A DNA stretch of 64,000 nucleotides from Paralichthys olivaceus (GCF_024713975.1 NC_091097.1:1397001-1461000), one strand, 5' to 3'; numbered from the stretch's first letter, positions 1 through 15,898 are shown. Notes: generated by a model not told the origin, from the sequence alone. Program-made: numbers and translations.

Positions 1-479
1 TTTATCTGAGTACGATCTGGATTTTCTATTATTTACTAACTTATGTTATATTTTCTTATAAAATCCATCATATCGCTGGTTTTTAAGTTGTTATAGAAAT
101 TACTTTTATTATCATCATTATTATTAGTAATAAATAAATGTCCATCTCAAGTTAGATTAAATTCTCTGTAAGTAAATATCATGCAGCTGTGAAATCAAAT
201 GTTACCTTAAATATAATCGAACCAAAAATCTCCACAATCATTTGCTGAATTAAACCAGTGTTTTGATTTTTACATTTCAAACCTTATTCCAAATAAATCC
301 AACGCATACGAACATTATGGCACCAAGCAATAAACATAAAGAGGGACTGATGGATTCATGGCTGCAGCATGTGAACAGACTTCTGCAGCTTCACTCGTCC
401 TGATTGTGTTACTGTGCTGCAGAGTTTCATTCTTTATCTGACACAACAGATGATGACTGACGAGATCAGGGACTGAGAC
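1..479. other. AT-rich flank, nothing recognised
   Basis: AT-rich sequence with no reading frame, splice pattern or repeat that I can support. It precedes the minisatellite that begins near 480. Confidence 0.5.
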
Positions 480-1157
480 CTACAGGGACAGACAGAGACC
501 GACAGGGGAAGAGACTGACAGAGACCTACAGGGACCTACAGAGACAGACAGAGACCTACAGGGACTGACAGAGACCTAGAGGGACAGAGACCTACAGAGA
601 CTGACAGAGACCTACAGGGACAGACAGAGACCTACAGGGACAGACAGAGACCTACAGGAACTGACAGAGACCTACAGAGACAGACAGAGACAGACAGAGA
701 CCTACAGAGACAGACAGAGACCTACAGGGACTGACAGAGACCTGCAGGGACCGACAGAGACAGACAGAGACCTACAGGGACTGACAGAGACCTACAGAGA
801 CAGACAGAGACAGACAGAGACCTACAGAGACAGACAGAGACCTACAGGGACTGACAGAGACCTACAGGGACAGACAGAGACCTACAGGGACAGACAGAGA
901 CCTACAGAGACAGACAGAGACCTACAGGGACTGACAGAGACCTAGAGGGACAGAGACCTACAGAGACTGACAGAGACCTACAGGGACAGACAGAGACCTA
1001 CAGGGACAGACAGAGACCTACAGAGACTGACAGAGACCTACAGGGACAGAGACCTAGAGGGACAGAGACCTACAGGGACTGACAGAGACCTACAGGGACC
1101 TAGAGGGACAGAGACCTACAGGGACCTAGAGGGACAGAGACCTACAGGGACAGACCG
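480..1157. repeat. Minisatellite, ~18-bp units (GACAGAGACCTACAGGGA type)
   Basis: About 680 bp of imperfect tandem repeats built from GACAGAGACCTACAGGGA and shorter variants (GACAGA, CTAGAGGGACA). Units switch between 'gggactgacagagacctaca' and 'gagacagacagagacctaca' forms, which suggests higher-order duplication inside the array. It is non-coding in all frames I checked. Confidence 0.9.
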
Positions 1158-1330
1158 TGCTCTCAAGAGAAACCCCCCCAAAAAATCCACATTTGCAAAA
1201 CTGGGCTGCACCTCTGCTCATAACAGGGTTTAGGATCTGAGGTGTTTTGATTCTGAGCCACAACAGAAAACTGTTGGTGTCCAGTTTGCATGACTCAGAG
1301 CTAAGGCAGCTAATTAGGCGTGTGTGAGTG

Positions 1331-1331
<1 letters not shown>

Positions 1332-1383
<52 letters not shown>

Positions 1384-1523
1384 CACTGTGTGACTGACAT
1401 CTTTTATTTTCCTTTGTGTCGCAGCCAACTACATTCACAGATGTCAACAGTCTGAGGTCAGACCTGCTAACTTTAGCAGCCAGAGGAAAGTGAAGGGTGT
1501 TAAACAGGTGTCTGCGTGTAAAG

Positions 1524-1557
<34 letters not shown>
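1332..1557. repeat. Two (GT)n microsatellites
   Basis: (GT)n tracts at about 1332-1379 and 1525-1557 with unique sequence between. Long reading frames here are only His/Thr or Cys/Val translations of the dinucleotide repeat. Confidence 0.9.
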
Positions 1558-1560
<3 letters not shown>

Positions 1561-1906
1561 CTGAATAATAATCATATGAAGCTAGTTTACCCATAATTCT
1601 CTCTCTGCGAAATGGACAAACGATACGGACCGTGTCCTCGTCGCCCCCTGCAGGTCCTTCTCAGACGTCTCAGCCCGGAGGACCGGGGCTGCGTGTTTGT
1701 GTGTGTCACACCTGCAGGAGCTTTACGTCATCACAACTTTAATATCAGCAGCGTTAGATATTTTCATGTCGTTCTTTTCTTCAGTACGAAACTTTGACCC
1801 AAGTTTTAAAAGTTTTGTTCAGCTTCAGTATCTGCATCAATATCTTTTATTTCAGTTTTTAATAAAGTTGACATCATTCGTCATGAACAAATGCTTCAAT
1901 GTCCAT

Positions 1907-1908
<2 letters not shown>

Positions 1909-1942
<34 letters not shown>

Positions 1943-1950
1943 ACACACAC
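1909..1950. repeat. (CA)n microsatellite
   Basis: A CA dinucleotide tract of roughly 30-40 bp in the 5' flank of the troponin T gene. Confidence 0.9.
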
Positions 1951-2194
1951 TGTCCTTGACTAAAATTAACTCTGCTAAGGCCCCTGACTTTTGTCTCCTG
2001 GAACTTGATTCTTCTTCTAAATCCCCGGCTTCACTCCCTCCCTGTGAAATGTGCTCATTCATCCGTCTGTCATTCCTCCTCCTACTCTCCGTAAACCCCC
2101 TCGTGTCCTTATTCACAGACCACACCTTCACGTCCGCGTCACTAACACATAAACACGCCCTCTCGCTCCCCGCGAGCTCATTCGGACGTTATCT

Positions 2195-2437
2195 GGAGTT
2201 TTTACTTTTTGGGCTGGCAGGAGAAAGTCCAGAGCCTCGTGAGCGTTCCTGCCTGCAGCCCCTCAGGAGAACGTCAGGACAACGTCAGGAGATTATCCGG
2301 AGTTGTTTTCCCCAAAGAGACGACGTGACAGCTTCCAAAAGTGAAGCCAAAGTGTCTCGATTGCCCCCTGGTGGCTGGCCCTTGTTATGGGTCATTAACC
2401 TGCCTCCTCCATGTTGGTGAATTGGACCAAACTAAAA
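2195..2437. repeat. Two adjacent interspersed-repeat fragments of types common in teleosts
   Basis: The left part (about 2195-2310) carries 'tcaggagattatccggagtt', which recurs exactly near 23733 in an aldh16a1 intron. The right part (about 2320-2437) contains 'attgccccctggtggctgg' flanked by 'aagtgaagccaaag' and 'gaccaaactaaaa'. The right part recurs, with substitutions, in the large intron of each GPCR copy (52187-52285, 57169-57270, 62150-62255). I recognise both motifs from memory as abundant in fish genomes. The transposon class is not certain. Confidence 0.6.
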
Positions 2438-3759
2438 TGTTGATTTGAGTTATTTTAATGAAAAACAGCGAAACTTACACGTTTAGAACTTAGATCCTGT
2501 ACTTTTATACTTCTACTTGACCCGAGAGGTTGAATCAGTACTTGAGTCATCTCTAACTCAAGTATCAGTACTTCTTCTCGAGTGAAGACTGTGTACCACC
2601 TCTGCAAAGTACCCGAGTCAAGCCGATGACACATCAGATCATCGGTCGCTCGTCAGTTTACAGTTAAGGTGCTAAGTTTGTTGTAAAATCTAAATATTTC
2701 CAAAGTGAATGATCTCGTCTGTCAGAGCTCAGAGGGACAGACGGTGAGTGAGGACGAAGCCGATGGACGGAAACTGGAAAGCGGGAGAAACTCGATCTGC
2801 TCGGGTCCTTCTGTGCTGAACCCTCGTCACATTCTCACCTGTTCACACTCCATCAGTCTCCGTGGGCTCGCGCGGCCAGGGAGGTGTCAGCACTCTCCTC
2901 CTGTGTGTGTCTGTCTGTGTGTGGCTTTGTGTCAGGACAATGGAAGCCCAGAGACAATTTATAGTGAAAACCATGTCTCCGTGCCCGTGTGTGTTGTTCT
3001 GTCTCCAAAGTGATTAATCACAGGAGACTGGGGCCAGATTCAGTCAAGATTTAGTGATGAGGACTCGTGTACTTGTAAAAGAGACAACTCTGCGTTAATC
3101 CTACGTCACAGTATTTTTTTAAAACTTGATTATGGACAAAATATGTTTAATATTATTGTAATATGTTTGATATTATTATAATATGTTTGATATTATTATA
3201 ATATGTTTGATATGCCGTCGGCTGCAGCGTTGTTGGTCTCTTTATGGTCGGGTGGACCGGGTTCTGTCAGGTCCTTGAAGACATGCAGAGGACGAGGTCT
3301 CGTCTTGTGATGGGACCAGAAGCCGCTGGTATTTCCCAGACTCAGGCTCCAAGAATAGTTGGACTCTGTCTGTGTCCTCTTCTGGGATAAATATTTACCT
3401 TGGCCCTGTGTCGGATGTTCTGCAGGCAGAGCGCTGGAAGCAGTGAACTGAGTTTCGAGTGTTTCAGCTCGAAGGACTCTGTTGTAAGAACTTGATCCAA
3501 AAGGGAAAAAAAATCCAACAGCAGAATAAAAAGACAGCAACTCTGGGACCGACTTCATTGAGCTCACCCATGCTCAGATTAGCACATGTGATATTCCAGC
3601 AATGTGTTTGACAGAGTGTGTCAGAGACAAACATGTGTTGCACTTGGCTGCCGCAGCGACACTTTGTGTAACACGTCATATAAACTAATTGTCGTTCGTC
3701 ACTTGTTAAAAATACGATCCGTTCCATATTTCATCCCTCGTTTGTTCTGTGTGTTGCAG
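2438..3759. other. 5' flank / upstream non-coding region of tnnt1
   Basis: The only clear structure is a roughly 20-bp tandem repeat (AATATGTTTGATATTATTAT, about four copies, 3139-3213). The first, non-coding exon of the troponin gene must lie upstream of the acceptor at 3758-3759, but I could not place it. Confidence 0.45.
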
Positions 3760-3761
3760 TC

Positions 3762-4073
3762 ATGTCGGACGTGGAAGAAGAATACGAGTGAGTAGAGCAG
3801 CATCGAACATTTATCCACCTCAGTGTAAATGACTTAACTGATGACGTGTCTGTGTTTGTCCTCGTCTCCGCAGGGAGCAGGCGGACGGTGAGTTGTGTCC
3901 GTCACCAAACGTCATCTGTGAAGATTCACACGAGAGGTGAAGGAGTTTTAACATTCTCTGGCTCTCGTTTCATTCCCAGAGGCTGAGGAGGAGGAGGAGG
4001 AGGAGGAGGAGGCCGAGCAGGTGGAGGAGGACGGAGGAGGTAAGGACGGGGAGACTCCCAGGATGCAAAGCGT

Positions 4074-4109
<36 letters not shown>

Positions 4110-5739
4110 GACGGCTGCTTGTTGTGTCACAAGTATGAAGATTGTTTGTTTTAACTGTGACTCATCAACTCTTGTCTTGTTTCCACCGGCTGATCAGAGG
4201 AGCACGAGGAGTTCCAGGGTAAGGTTATCATATGTATATATAATATATCCTAGTACATATATACATATACATACATATACATACACGTCATATGTAATAT
4301 TTAAACATTTCGCCCTCTATGATCCCGCCTCTATCAGAACTGTGAAGGTTTTTATTGGCTGATTAGCCGCCAGTGTAAACAGGTTGTAAATAATATGCAC
4401 AGACAAAATGATTCCCACGTGCACTGAGCAATAAACTACATTTCCCTGCGGCCGCATTAGATGGTCCAGTGCAAGTGAACAGTGTGGCTCACGTTGCATG
4501 ATGGGAAATGATAGTTTTTAAAGCAAGAGTGTAGCATCTTTGCTTTAGCCTCGCTAATGTCTGTATGATGCACATGAAACGAAACTGACTTCATTCATTC
4601 CACATCATTCTCCACCCTCTCATCACTTTTCTCTCCCCCTCCCTCCTTCCCTCCCTCCTTCCTTCCTTCCTTCCTTCCTTCCTTTCTTTTCTCGTGCACT
4701 CTTCTCACATCATTAATAACTTTTATTTCCATCCTGCCGTCGTTCTCTCTGCCTCGGTTCGGTCGGTGCATCAGATCAAGATGCTCAGGAGGAAGGTGAG
4801 AAACAGTCTTTGGTCTCCTGAAGAGTGAAACCCACGATATCTCCTTTCCTCCTGCTCACATCCCTTCATTATTCTCTGGAGAATAAACTTTGACTGGGCT
4901 GATGAGGAAGCTGCTCTGTTGTTCTGTCTCTTATCACTAACAGTTTTATTATACCTGCTTTGTTCTGCTCGTTGTGTGTTTAGTCTCACGAATAGATTTT
5001 TCTCCCACACGTCTGAAGAGAAACAATTTTATTCAATAACACGATCTTTCTTTTCTCTTACATCATCAGAGGAGCGTCCCAAACCCAAGTACGTTCATTC
5101 ATGTCTAATTTTTCTGTTCTGGTGTTTCTTGTTGCTCAAGTTTCCCTTATAATCTGAATTTTCATCTTTCAGTCATAGAAGCTCATCCTGAAATCTCTGT
5201 GCCTTCTTCTTCCCTGCAGACCGATGGTGCCTCAACTCGCTCCCCCAAAGATCCCTGAAGGAGATCGGGTGGATTTTGATGTAAGTTTTGAAGAAGCCAC
5301 TTCAAGCCAAACTTTTCTGTCACGTAGTCATGAACTTTATTCATCCGGAACCTTTCGAAACACAGTAACAAGATGCTTCATGAGCTGAAAAATGAAATGA
5401 AAAGGATCTTACCCAGATCTGAAGCGGCTCACATGTAAGTGAACGTTGTCTGGTTCCGACAGGACATCCACAGGAAGCGTATGGAGAAGGATTTACTGGA
5501 GCTGCACACTTTGATCGACGTCCACTTTGAGCAGAGGAAGAAGGACGAGGAAGAACTGATCGGCCTCAAAGACAGAATAGTAGGAAACACAGAAACAGCT
5601 CAGATACAGAAAAATGTGATGCAGGAAGTTTAGTACATTCATTTTATTTTCTCTCCACCAGGAGCATCGTCGTTCGGAGAGAGCTGAGATCCAGAGGGTT
5701 CGAGCAGAGAAGGAGAAGGACCGACAAAACAGGATTGCG

Positions 5740-5793
<54 letters not shown>

Positions 5794-7409
5794 CTTCATT
5801 CTTTCAAACCACAGTTTCTATTCATTTACATTTTATATTCAGTCGTTTTCCCTCCCGGTTCTCAAAATCCACAATTCAACAAGTTAACGTGGCGTTCCTG
5901 CTTCTTTGTCATTCCGTCCGTCTCCATCAGGAGGAGCGTCAAAGAAAAGAGGAAGAGGAGGCCAAGAAGAAGGCTGATGATGACGCCAAGAAGAAGAAAG
6001 TACTGTCTGGTATGGGAGCAAACTTCGGAGGCTTCCTGACCAAGGTGAGACACCTGCTGCTCTTCCTCTCAGAGATGATGATGATGATGATGATGGATGA
6101 GACACAGAAGATTGACTGTGTTCCGTCTGCTCCAGGCCGAGATGAGGAAGGGCAAGCGTCTGACGGGCAGAGAGATCAAGAGGAAGACTCTGTCTGAGAG
6201 ACGACAGCCGCTGAACATGGACAACATGAGGGAGGACGCCCTCAAGTGAGTCTCCTCCGATTCCACTGTGACTATTTGACTGCAGGACTAGTTTTTCACT
6301 TTAACTTAGTGTTTCAACAAATTGGACCCAAAACGAAAAGTGTTTTTAAAGTTGTAAATGTAAAGACAGGTTGAAAATGTTGAAGATATCATTGGAAAAC
6401 TGTAAAATACACTTACTTTAACTAAAAATCAGGTGTGATCAGTTTCTGCAGCTCAGACAGTTAAAGTCCTCAGTTATAAATAAAAACTCTAAATACTTTA
6501 TCTCAATAAAAACCAGCCCAGAGTTCCAGGTCAGCTCTTTCCAACCCGCGCTCCGTGTTTCTGTGTTGACGCTGTGGAGAATATAAAATGCTGGTTTTCC
6601 TTTGTGTTACCAAGGCAACAGGCCCAGGAGCTGTGGAACTGGATCTACCAGCTGGAGTCGGAGAAGTTTGATTTCATGGAGCACATGAAACACCAGAAAT
6701 ACGAGGTACCAGCAGTCGGGACAATAACAGGAGTGAAGCGGTCGAGTACAGGGGGGGGGGGTTGCAAGGTTTAGGGGAGGGGTCATGAGGTAACGTCCAG
6801 AAATTGATTTGACCAAACCCCTGAGGTTATTTTGATTGACTTTACTTCCCTCCTGCAGATCATTGTGCTGCTGAACCGGATCCAACATGCTCAGAAATTG
6901 TGAGTAGTCACAGAAAATGTGTTTAAAATACAAATCTCCAGTTTACTGCTGCTTCTGTCTTCTGTCTTCTGTCGTCCTCTGTTGTGGACAATCTGCTGAT
7001 CAATGAAGAAAGCGTTCAGGAGCCCTTTGACGTCTTAAGCTGAAATATTTATTGAAGCTTGGCCAAGGAGAAAATCTGACGCTCTCTCTTATTCTGAAGT
7101 CTGCTTTCCTGCAGTCACACTTTGAACAGATAATTGAATCTGTGGGTGTGCTCGTTCCGAAACAATCAAATGTATTTTAGTGATGGAGACAGTGGTTTAC
7201 GCAGTCTCATATCTGTGATGTCGAGGGAGTGAAGGCTTTGACCTTTGCCAAGCTCTCACACTTCCCAAACACAGCGGCCTGTTGCACTCTGCCCCAGAGA
7301 GGACAAGAGACAGTGTCCATGAAAGTTCAACCTCCTTTGTCTTCTTATTTCTTCCTCTTACAGTAAAAAAGTCCACGGCAAAGGGAAGGTGGGCGGTCGC
7401 TGGAAGTAA
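3762..7409 (+). CDS. tnnt1: Troponin T, slow skeletal-like (14 coding exons)
   Basis: Troponin T ties the troponin complex to tropomyosin on the muscle thin filament. Coding exons: 3762-3787, 3874-3887, 3980-4039, 4198-4218, 4775-4795, 5070-5088, 5220-5280, 5463-5579, 5662-5739, 5931-6044, 6136-6245, 6615-6705, 6859-6899, 7364-7409. They join in frame to 272 residues. The N-terminus ([13 protein letters not shown]) is the acidic hypervariable region spread over several tiny exons, which is typical of the family and a site of alternative splicing. The conserved core follows: [20 protein letters not shown], the first tropomyosin-binding segment, the Lys/Glu-rich coiled coil ([19 protein letters not shown]) and the C-terminus KGKVGGRWK. 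Matches such as [17 protein letters not shown] and RIQHAQKFKK favour TNNT1 over TNNT2/3, and the syt5-like neighbour agrees with the TNNT1-TNNI3-SYT5 block. Paralogue assignment is an inference. The start follows a strong acceptor at 3759; the 5' UTR exon is not located. Confidence 0.9.
4075..4107. repeat. (CA)n microsatellite in tnnt1 intron
   Basis: A short CA tract in the intron after the Glu-rich exon ending at 4039. Confidence 0.9.
4640..4690. repeat. (CCTT)n tetranucleotide repeat
   Basis: A pyrimidine-only CCTT/CCCT tract in a tnnt1 intron. Confidence 0.85.
5743..5791. repeat. (CA)n microsatellite in tnnt1 intron
   Basis: A CA tract of about 48 bp that begins only a few bases after the splice donor at 5740. 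Confidence 0.9.
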
Positions 7410-7544
7410 AGGCGGAACCTTTTCAAAAAGAGAAAACAAGAACAGGAAGCAGAGGAATGCCTCGGTCTCCGAGGTCGTCTGGTTCCGGAGCCGCCGCTCA
7501 GACGCTCCCTGGCTGTGAGAGAGATACTGAATGTTTGTGTTGAT

Positions 7545-7550
7545 AATAAA
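7545..7550 (+). promoter_or_regulatory. Polyadenylation signal AATAAA of tnnt1
   Basis: A canonical AATAAA lies 136 bp after the tnnt1 stop codon, followed by GT-rich sequence (gtgtggagttggttttttt) that fits a downstream element. Confidence 0.7.
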
Positions 7551-7835
7551 ATGACGTGCACTCAGTGTGGAGTTGGTTTTTTTAACAAGGGAAACTAAAT
7601 CAAGTTTAGTTTTCTTAAATTAATTGTTTCTGTGGATCACAGCCCCAGATCTGATGTTTGTCATGATGTCAGATTTTTGTCATGTCATGATATCAGCGTG
7701 GCCGACACGGTAATTACGTTTCCTGTATGAGCCCCACCCCCTTCCCTTCTCGCGCTAATTCCTGCCTCACGTGTTTGGCTCACAGCGTGAGACAAGGACT
7801 AAAGAGGACACGCTGTTAATCCAGCCTTTCTCTCA

Positions 7836-7947
<112 letters not shown>

Positions 7948-8097
7948 TGAACTCATCAGTGAAGGTTACTCTGCTTGTGTTTGTTCAGAAAACATATTTT
8001 GTGTGTGTGTAAAGTAGAACACATGATGATCACACATGAGGGTATTACAGTTTGTGTGTGTGCACATGAAAACCCATCCGTCATTGTTCAGAATCAT

Positions 8098-8159
8098 TTT
8101 ATTTGTTCAGCTATTTACTGGACAGTCACAAAGAGTCGAAGGTGAACCACAAACAGCTT

Positions 8160-8196
<37 letters not shown>

Positions 8197-8801
8197 TAAT
8201 ATTCCATTTGCTCCAGGCAGGATCTCCGCTCATTCAAACACTGACAGAGCCACAAAGAGTAAAAACATGTAACTAGATGCAACGAACACATTTTCACATT
8301 TGACGACAGGATTCTGAGAATAAACGAGAAGAAAACATGAGGGAGAAAGTGGATACAGAAGAATATTCACACTTCAGATCAGCTCAGGTCAGTTTTCTAT
8401 TTTTTCTTGTCAGAGTTGAAGAAGTTCTATCACTTCGCTCTCTCAGCCTTGCGTACACTACAAGTGGAATTGGGCCGGTCTATGTGCTGGAGGACGCTGT
8501 GGTCCAGGAGCAAACACTTTAATTCTGAACATGTGAATCACTGAACTTATCGTTCTGTGTAAATTTGTACGCTCACACAAACGTGTGTTTTAAGCAGCAG
8601 TGTGTTAGTTTGTATAAATCTGAGTCATGCATTCAATAAAATATAAAGCACACACACACACACACACAGTCATACAAAGATCCCAAAATCAATGTAGGTG
8701 TGAACGATTACAGATCATTTCATAAAACCTCCAGATGTTTGGTTGTGGATGAAAGAACGCGGCTCCTCTGCAGATGTTCGGTGATGCATGTTTGCGTGTG
8801 T
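8098..8801 (-). other. Probable syt5 3' UTR with AATAAA signal
   Basis: On the minus strand an AATAAA lies at 8098-8103, about 700 bp after the syt5 stop. Two short (CA)n tracts (8164-8194, 8650-8670) lie in this stretch. The extent of the UTR is inferred. Confidence 0.4.
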
Positions 8802-11899
<3,098 letters not shown>

Positions 11900-11909
11900 C
11901 GCTGCTCTG

Positions 11910-12245
11910 ACACAACAAAGAAAAACCAACGCTCACCAATTTGAAAATGTGTTGATTGCAGGACACTGGAAAACAGTTTCCTCTTATCCACTCGTTCACG
12001 GTTTAGGTCGAGCAGTGAAACTCGACATCACTTCCTCTTCTGTCGTTTACAAATGTGTCTGTTCATATTTCATCCTGTTTGATCTTTGACCTGCTCTGAT
12101 CTCTTTAATCCTCTCTCACTCTCCTGCCTCTCACCGTCCCATTCACTGCTCCTCCTCAAGTCTGTGACTGAGACTCAGGCTTCATCCACACGACGTGTTC
12201 TCATTTGAGAAAACACAAGTTCTGTGGAAAACTCTTCCACAGAGA
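11910..12245. other. Upstream of syt5 coding start; no gene seen
   Basis: This should hold intron and 5' UTR exon sequence of syt5. I cannot place the first exon or a promoter. Confidence 0.3.
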
Positions 12246-12612
12246 GGTTAGGGTTAGGGGTTAAGGTTAGGGGTTAGGAGTTAGGGGTTAGCGGTTAGCA
12301 GTTAGGGGTCAGGGTTAGGGTTAAGGTTAATGTTAGGGGTTAGCGGTTAGCAGTTAGGGGTTAGGGTTAGGGTTAATGTTAGGGGTTAGGGTTAAGGTTA
12401 GGGTTAAGGTTAATGTTAGGGGTTAGCGGTTAGCAGTTAGGGGTTAGGGTTAGGGTTAATGTTAGGGTTGAGGTTAGGGGTTAGATGTTAGGGGTTAGGG
12501 TTAGGGGTTAAGGTTAGGGGTTAGCAGTTAGCAGTTAGGGGTTAGGGTTAGGGGTTAGGGCTAAGGTTAGGGTTAGGGTTAGGTGTTAGGGGTTAGGGGT
12601 TAGGGGTTAGAG
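12246..12612. repeat. Interstitial telomere-like array (GGTTAGGGTTAGGGG variants)
   Basis: About 365 bp of degenerate TTAGGG, TTAGGGG, TTAAGG and TTAGCGG units. The vertebrate telomere hexamer is the obvious core, but units are mixed 6- and 7-mers, and a longer block (gttagcggttagcagttaggggttag) recurs about three times. The array has therefore grown by internal duplication. It lies upstream of the syt5 start, in an intron or spacer. Confidence 0.85.
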
Positions 12613-13500
12613 CTGCACCCTGAAACTTACATCTCTGCTTCTCCTGCAATGTCAAGTCAAAATACAAATTGTGAACTTTTCTTCTTTTATTGAGTTTATA
12701 AAGTGCAGATAAAAAGCTGCAGCTTCGTCTCTCTGCCCCCCCCCCCCCCACACACACACACAGCAGACAACCCTCTGTCGCTGCAGAGGCGTAACAAGAT
12801 TAATTGCCGAAGGTAATCCAGAAATCCTCGGCTTAGACAAATTAAAGGACAGTTTGCCTCTCTGGGTCTCCTCCCCCCTCATCCTCTCCCCTTCGCTCCT
12901 CCCCTCTCTCCCCTCCCTCCTGACACACAACATATTCCCATAATGAGATCTGATTTAGTTGGCAATCTGAGTTTCCCTGTGTTGACCCTCGCAGCCCCTG
13001 GATTACATAAAGTGTGGATTATAGAGGGAGACTCACAAACAACACACAGAAGTGATGCTGATTACATTTAACAGATCAGTGGGTCACACACCGAGACACT
13101 AAAACATGATAATAATTCAATAATGATCAAATACAGCTGCTGATGTGTTGAATATTAAATTATAGTCTAGATGCGTCTTTGACCTGCAAATGAAGGTTGT
13201 TGATACCACGCCCCCCCCCCCCCCCCACACACCAGAGACATAAATCTCAAAGTGAAAAAAATACGATTTGAAACTGAAAATATAAAATCTGCAACTGAAA
13301 ACTATATGACCCCAAATATCAAAAAATACATGAAAGTGAAAAATGAAAATTAATATTTTATTTAAAACTATCCAGAACTGAATCATATGTTTAAGCCCCA
13401 AACACTTTTGAAAACACTTTTGTAAAAGTTCAAGATCAAAACTTGAACTTGTTCTTTTCAAATGATCGATGAACTATTGCCTGGACCTGGCTCCATATCT
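12613..13500. other. Spacer with poly-C/poly-pyrimidine tracts
   Basis: Holds C-rich runs at 12737-12749 and 13209-13225, a (CA)n stub, and an AT-rich A/T-biased stretch 13250-13460. No gene is supported. Confidence 0.4.
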
Positions 13501-13504
13501 GTGC

Positions 13505-13790
13505 CACACTGGTTTAAAGGTTCCGTGTGTGGAATTTAGTGACATCTAGTGGCGAAGTGTCATGTTGCAGCTGAACACACCCCTCACCTCCCCCTCCCCC
13601 TCCCCCTCCCCCCTTACAAACACGACAGAGAACCTGTGGAGAAGTTGTTTAGTTTGTCCGGTCTGAGCCTCTGTAAAAAACATGGCTGCCTCCGGAGAGA
13701 GGAGCCGCTCCTCATGTCAATGTAAAGTATTTACATATAAAACATTTAAAATACAAAGTATTCGAATATAAAGGTTATATATATATTCAT
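13505..13790. repeat. Interspersed repeat of a type common in percomorph fish
   Basis: Contains 'gtggaatttagtgacatcta' followed by 'gtggcgaagtgtcatgttgc', a C-rich run and 'aacatggctgcctccggaga'. I recognise this string order from memory as a very abundant short fish repeat. Class (MITE or SINE-like) is not determined from sequence. Confidence 0.5.
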
Positions 13791-14069
13791 ACGGTACAGA
13801 AAACAACAATTTGTATGATTTACATGAAATGAGTGAAAACATCTCTGGGATTATTTTCAGTTTCTGCCGATTGAACCTTTCAGCTGAATCTTAAACTGGA
13901 CTCGAAGTCTTCGTCCTCGTTTGGTGTTTTACCAGTTGAACGACTTTAACTCTGACTATTACTGGTCAGTGTCCTCTGATCCACATGCAGACAGATTGGA
14001 GGTGAACAGCCGGTGACGGGATTTTGTCTAAAAGCTCACAGCTCTGAACTGAATCCAGGACGTCATCAG

Positions 14070-14134
<65 letters not shown>

Positions 14135-14980
14135 CCACTGGAATCTTTTATAGAAATATAATATAAAGTTTACTTTTTAAGCAGTCAAGCAAACGCGAAT
14201 GATTTATTGTGATACTTATTGTTAGTGACTCTGTCACTGAGTCTTTGGATTTCTTAGAATCTGCAGCTTTTATAAAAAGTGGCGTACGATGCAAACATCC
14301 AGAATCAAACATGTTGAAGGTTTGTTGTCAAGGTGAATTCACGTGAGCGCATCGTGCAAATAGACGTGCACTAGTATCCCATAATCCACTTAAACTAATC
14401 TTTGCCCGTGTTGGAAAACACCCCCCCCCACACACACTATATGTGAAATAAACGTTTTCTCCAGGAAGAACTTCCAAAGTGAAAAGTTAAAGTGAGGAGA
14501 TACAGAACAACATCAAGAATAAAACTGAATGAACATTGACATCATCCTCTGCAGCTGCAGAACATTGAAGTTTTTATGATGAAATAATGTCAAATAAAAA
14601 AACGAATTTTTTCTGGTTCCATCGTGTTTAATGCAAATGTCTGCTGCAGTTCATTTCTTTAGTTTTACTTAAGTAAGAAAATCATTAAACATGAATTTAG
14701 CAGCGATGACTGACAAAGAGAAACTTTGGTTTGTTGTTGAGGCAAAATAAATGATTTTACAAACGATGAATAGCAACATGTGACTCACCGTGTTTGATCA
14801 GTCGCTTCTTTCTTTGGCTTTTTTTAAATTATTATAATTATGTTGCATCCAAACGAGCTGCAGACAAATTCACCAACACTGACTGAAGAGATAACTCCCC
14901 CTCTCTCTCTCTCTCTCTCTCCCTCCCCTCCCCCTCTGTGTTAATCTCCATAATATCCCTCGCTGCCAACCACTTAGAGT

Positions 14981-15053
<73 letters not shown>

Positions 15054-15890
15054 GTCCGTCTTTAAGATTCCGCTCATTCAAACACTTTAAATCTTTCAGC
15101 ATCAGAACTACTTAAGTTTCCATCTTGTGGGTGAATGAAAATATAAATCTTGGAATCTTGGAAAAGTTCCGTTATTGAACAGCCCTGATTTATTACATGT
15201 GATTATACTTTCACATTTAATAGATTTCACACGAGTGATGAGCTGTGTTTTCAGTTATTAGTCTTTTTTTAAAGATGTCTTCACCTCCTGGGCAGCGTAT
15301 GGAGCTCCGCCACACAGCAGCATCACTCTCCCTCACTACTTCATGTCTACGGGACCTTTGTGTTTATACAACACATTTAAAATGATTTATTTAAAATGTC
15401 GAAAGAAAGATGTGTTGTGTCTCCACCTCCAACCATTAAATATCTGGTGGAGATCTAAAGAAGCTGAGAAGTTCATTGTGTGTATTCCATCTTTAATTTA
15501 CCTGATCATGAGCTGAATGTTTCATTATAGTCAAAGTTTAAAATCTACTTTTATCGTACCACATTCTGATTTTATGTGATTCTAGTTTTAATTGTTGTCA
15601 TTTCTGTCAGACCTTAGTGTTTTTAAAAATTATTTCTCCTTTTCATGTATTTTTATTATCACCACAGGTCGGCAAATAAGAGGACATGTCGCCACCGTGT
15701 GGTAAAGATGTAAAAGTGCAGAACCAGTGTGAACGGTTGAGCCGACATGTCTTGTTTAGGTTTTCTCTTCAATACATTATAATAAAAGTTATTTGAGTTA
15801 AAAATATAAGTTATTAGAAGCTCACTGTCTGGATTCATTAACTCTTTGAGTTCAGGTGAAAGTGACACAAACACAAAGTCCAGCTCAAAA
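13791..15890. other. Non-coding spacer with (CA)n tracts
   Basis: (CA)n at 14071-14131 and a CT-rich run (14899-14920) followed by (CA)n at about 14982-15051. Otherwise AT-rich with no supportable exon. It ends at the ferritin polyadenylation region. Confidence 0.5.
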
Positions 15891-15892
15891 TG

Positions 15893-15898
15893 TTTATT
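15893..15898 (-). promoter_or_regulatory. Polyadenylation signal of the ferritin gene
   Basis: TTTATT on + reads AATAAA on the coding strand, about 235 bp after the ferritin stop. This fits the short 3' UTRs of ferritin mRNAs. Confidence 0.6.

Noticed and set aside
1126-1594. His/Thr-rich reading frames on the minus strand
   Set aside because: They are translations of (CA)n/(GT)n microsatellites, with no splice or homology support.
12246-12612. True chromosome end
   Set aside because: The array is short, degenerate and flanked by unique sequence and genes on both sides.
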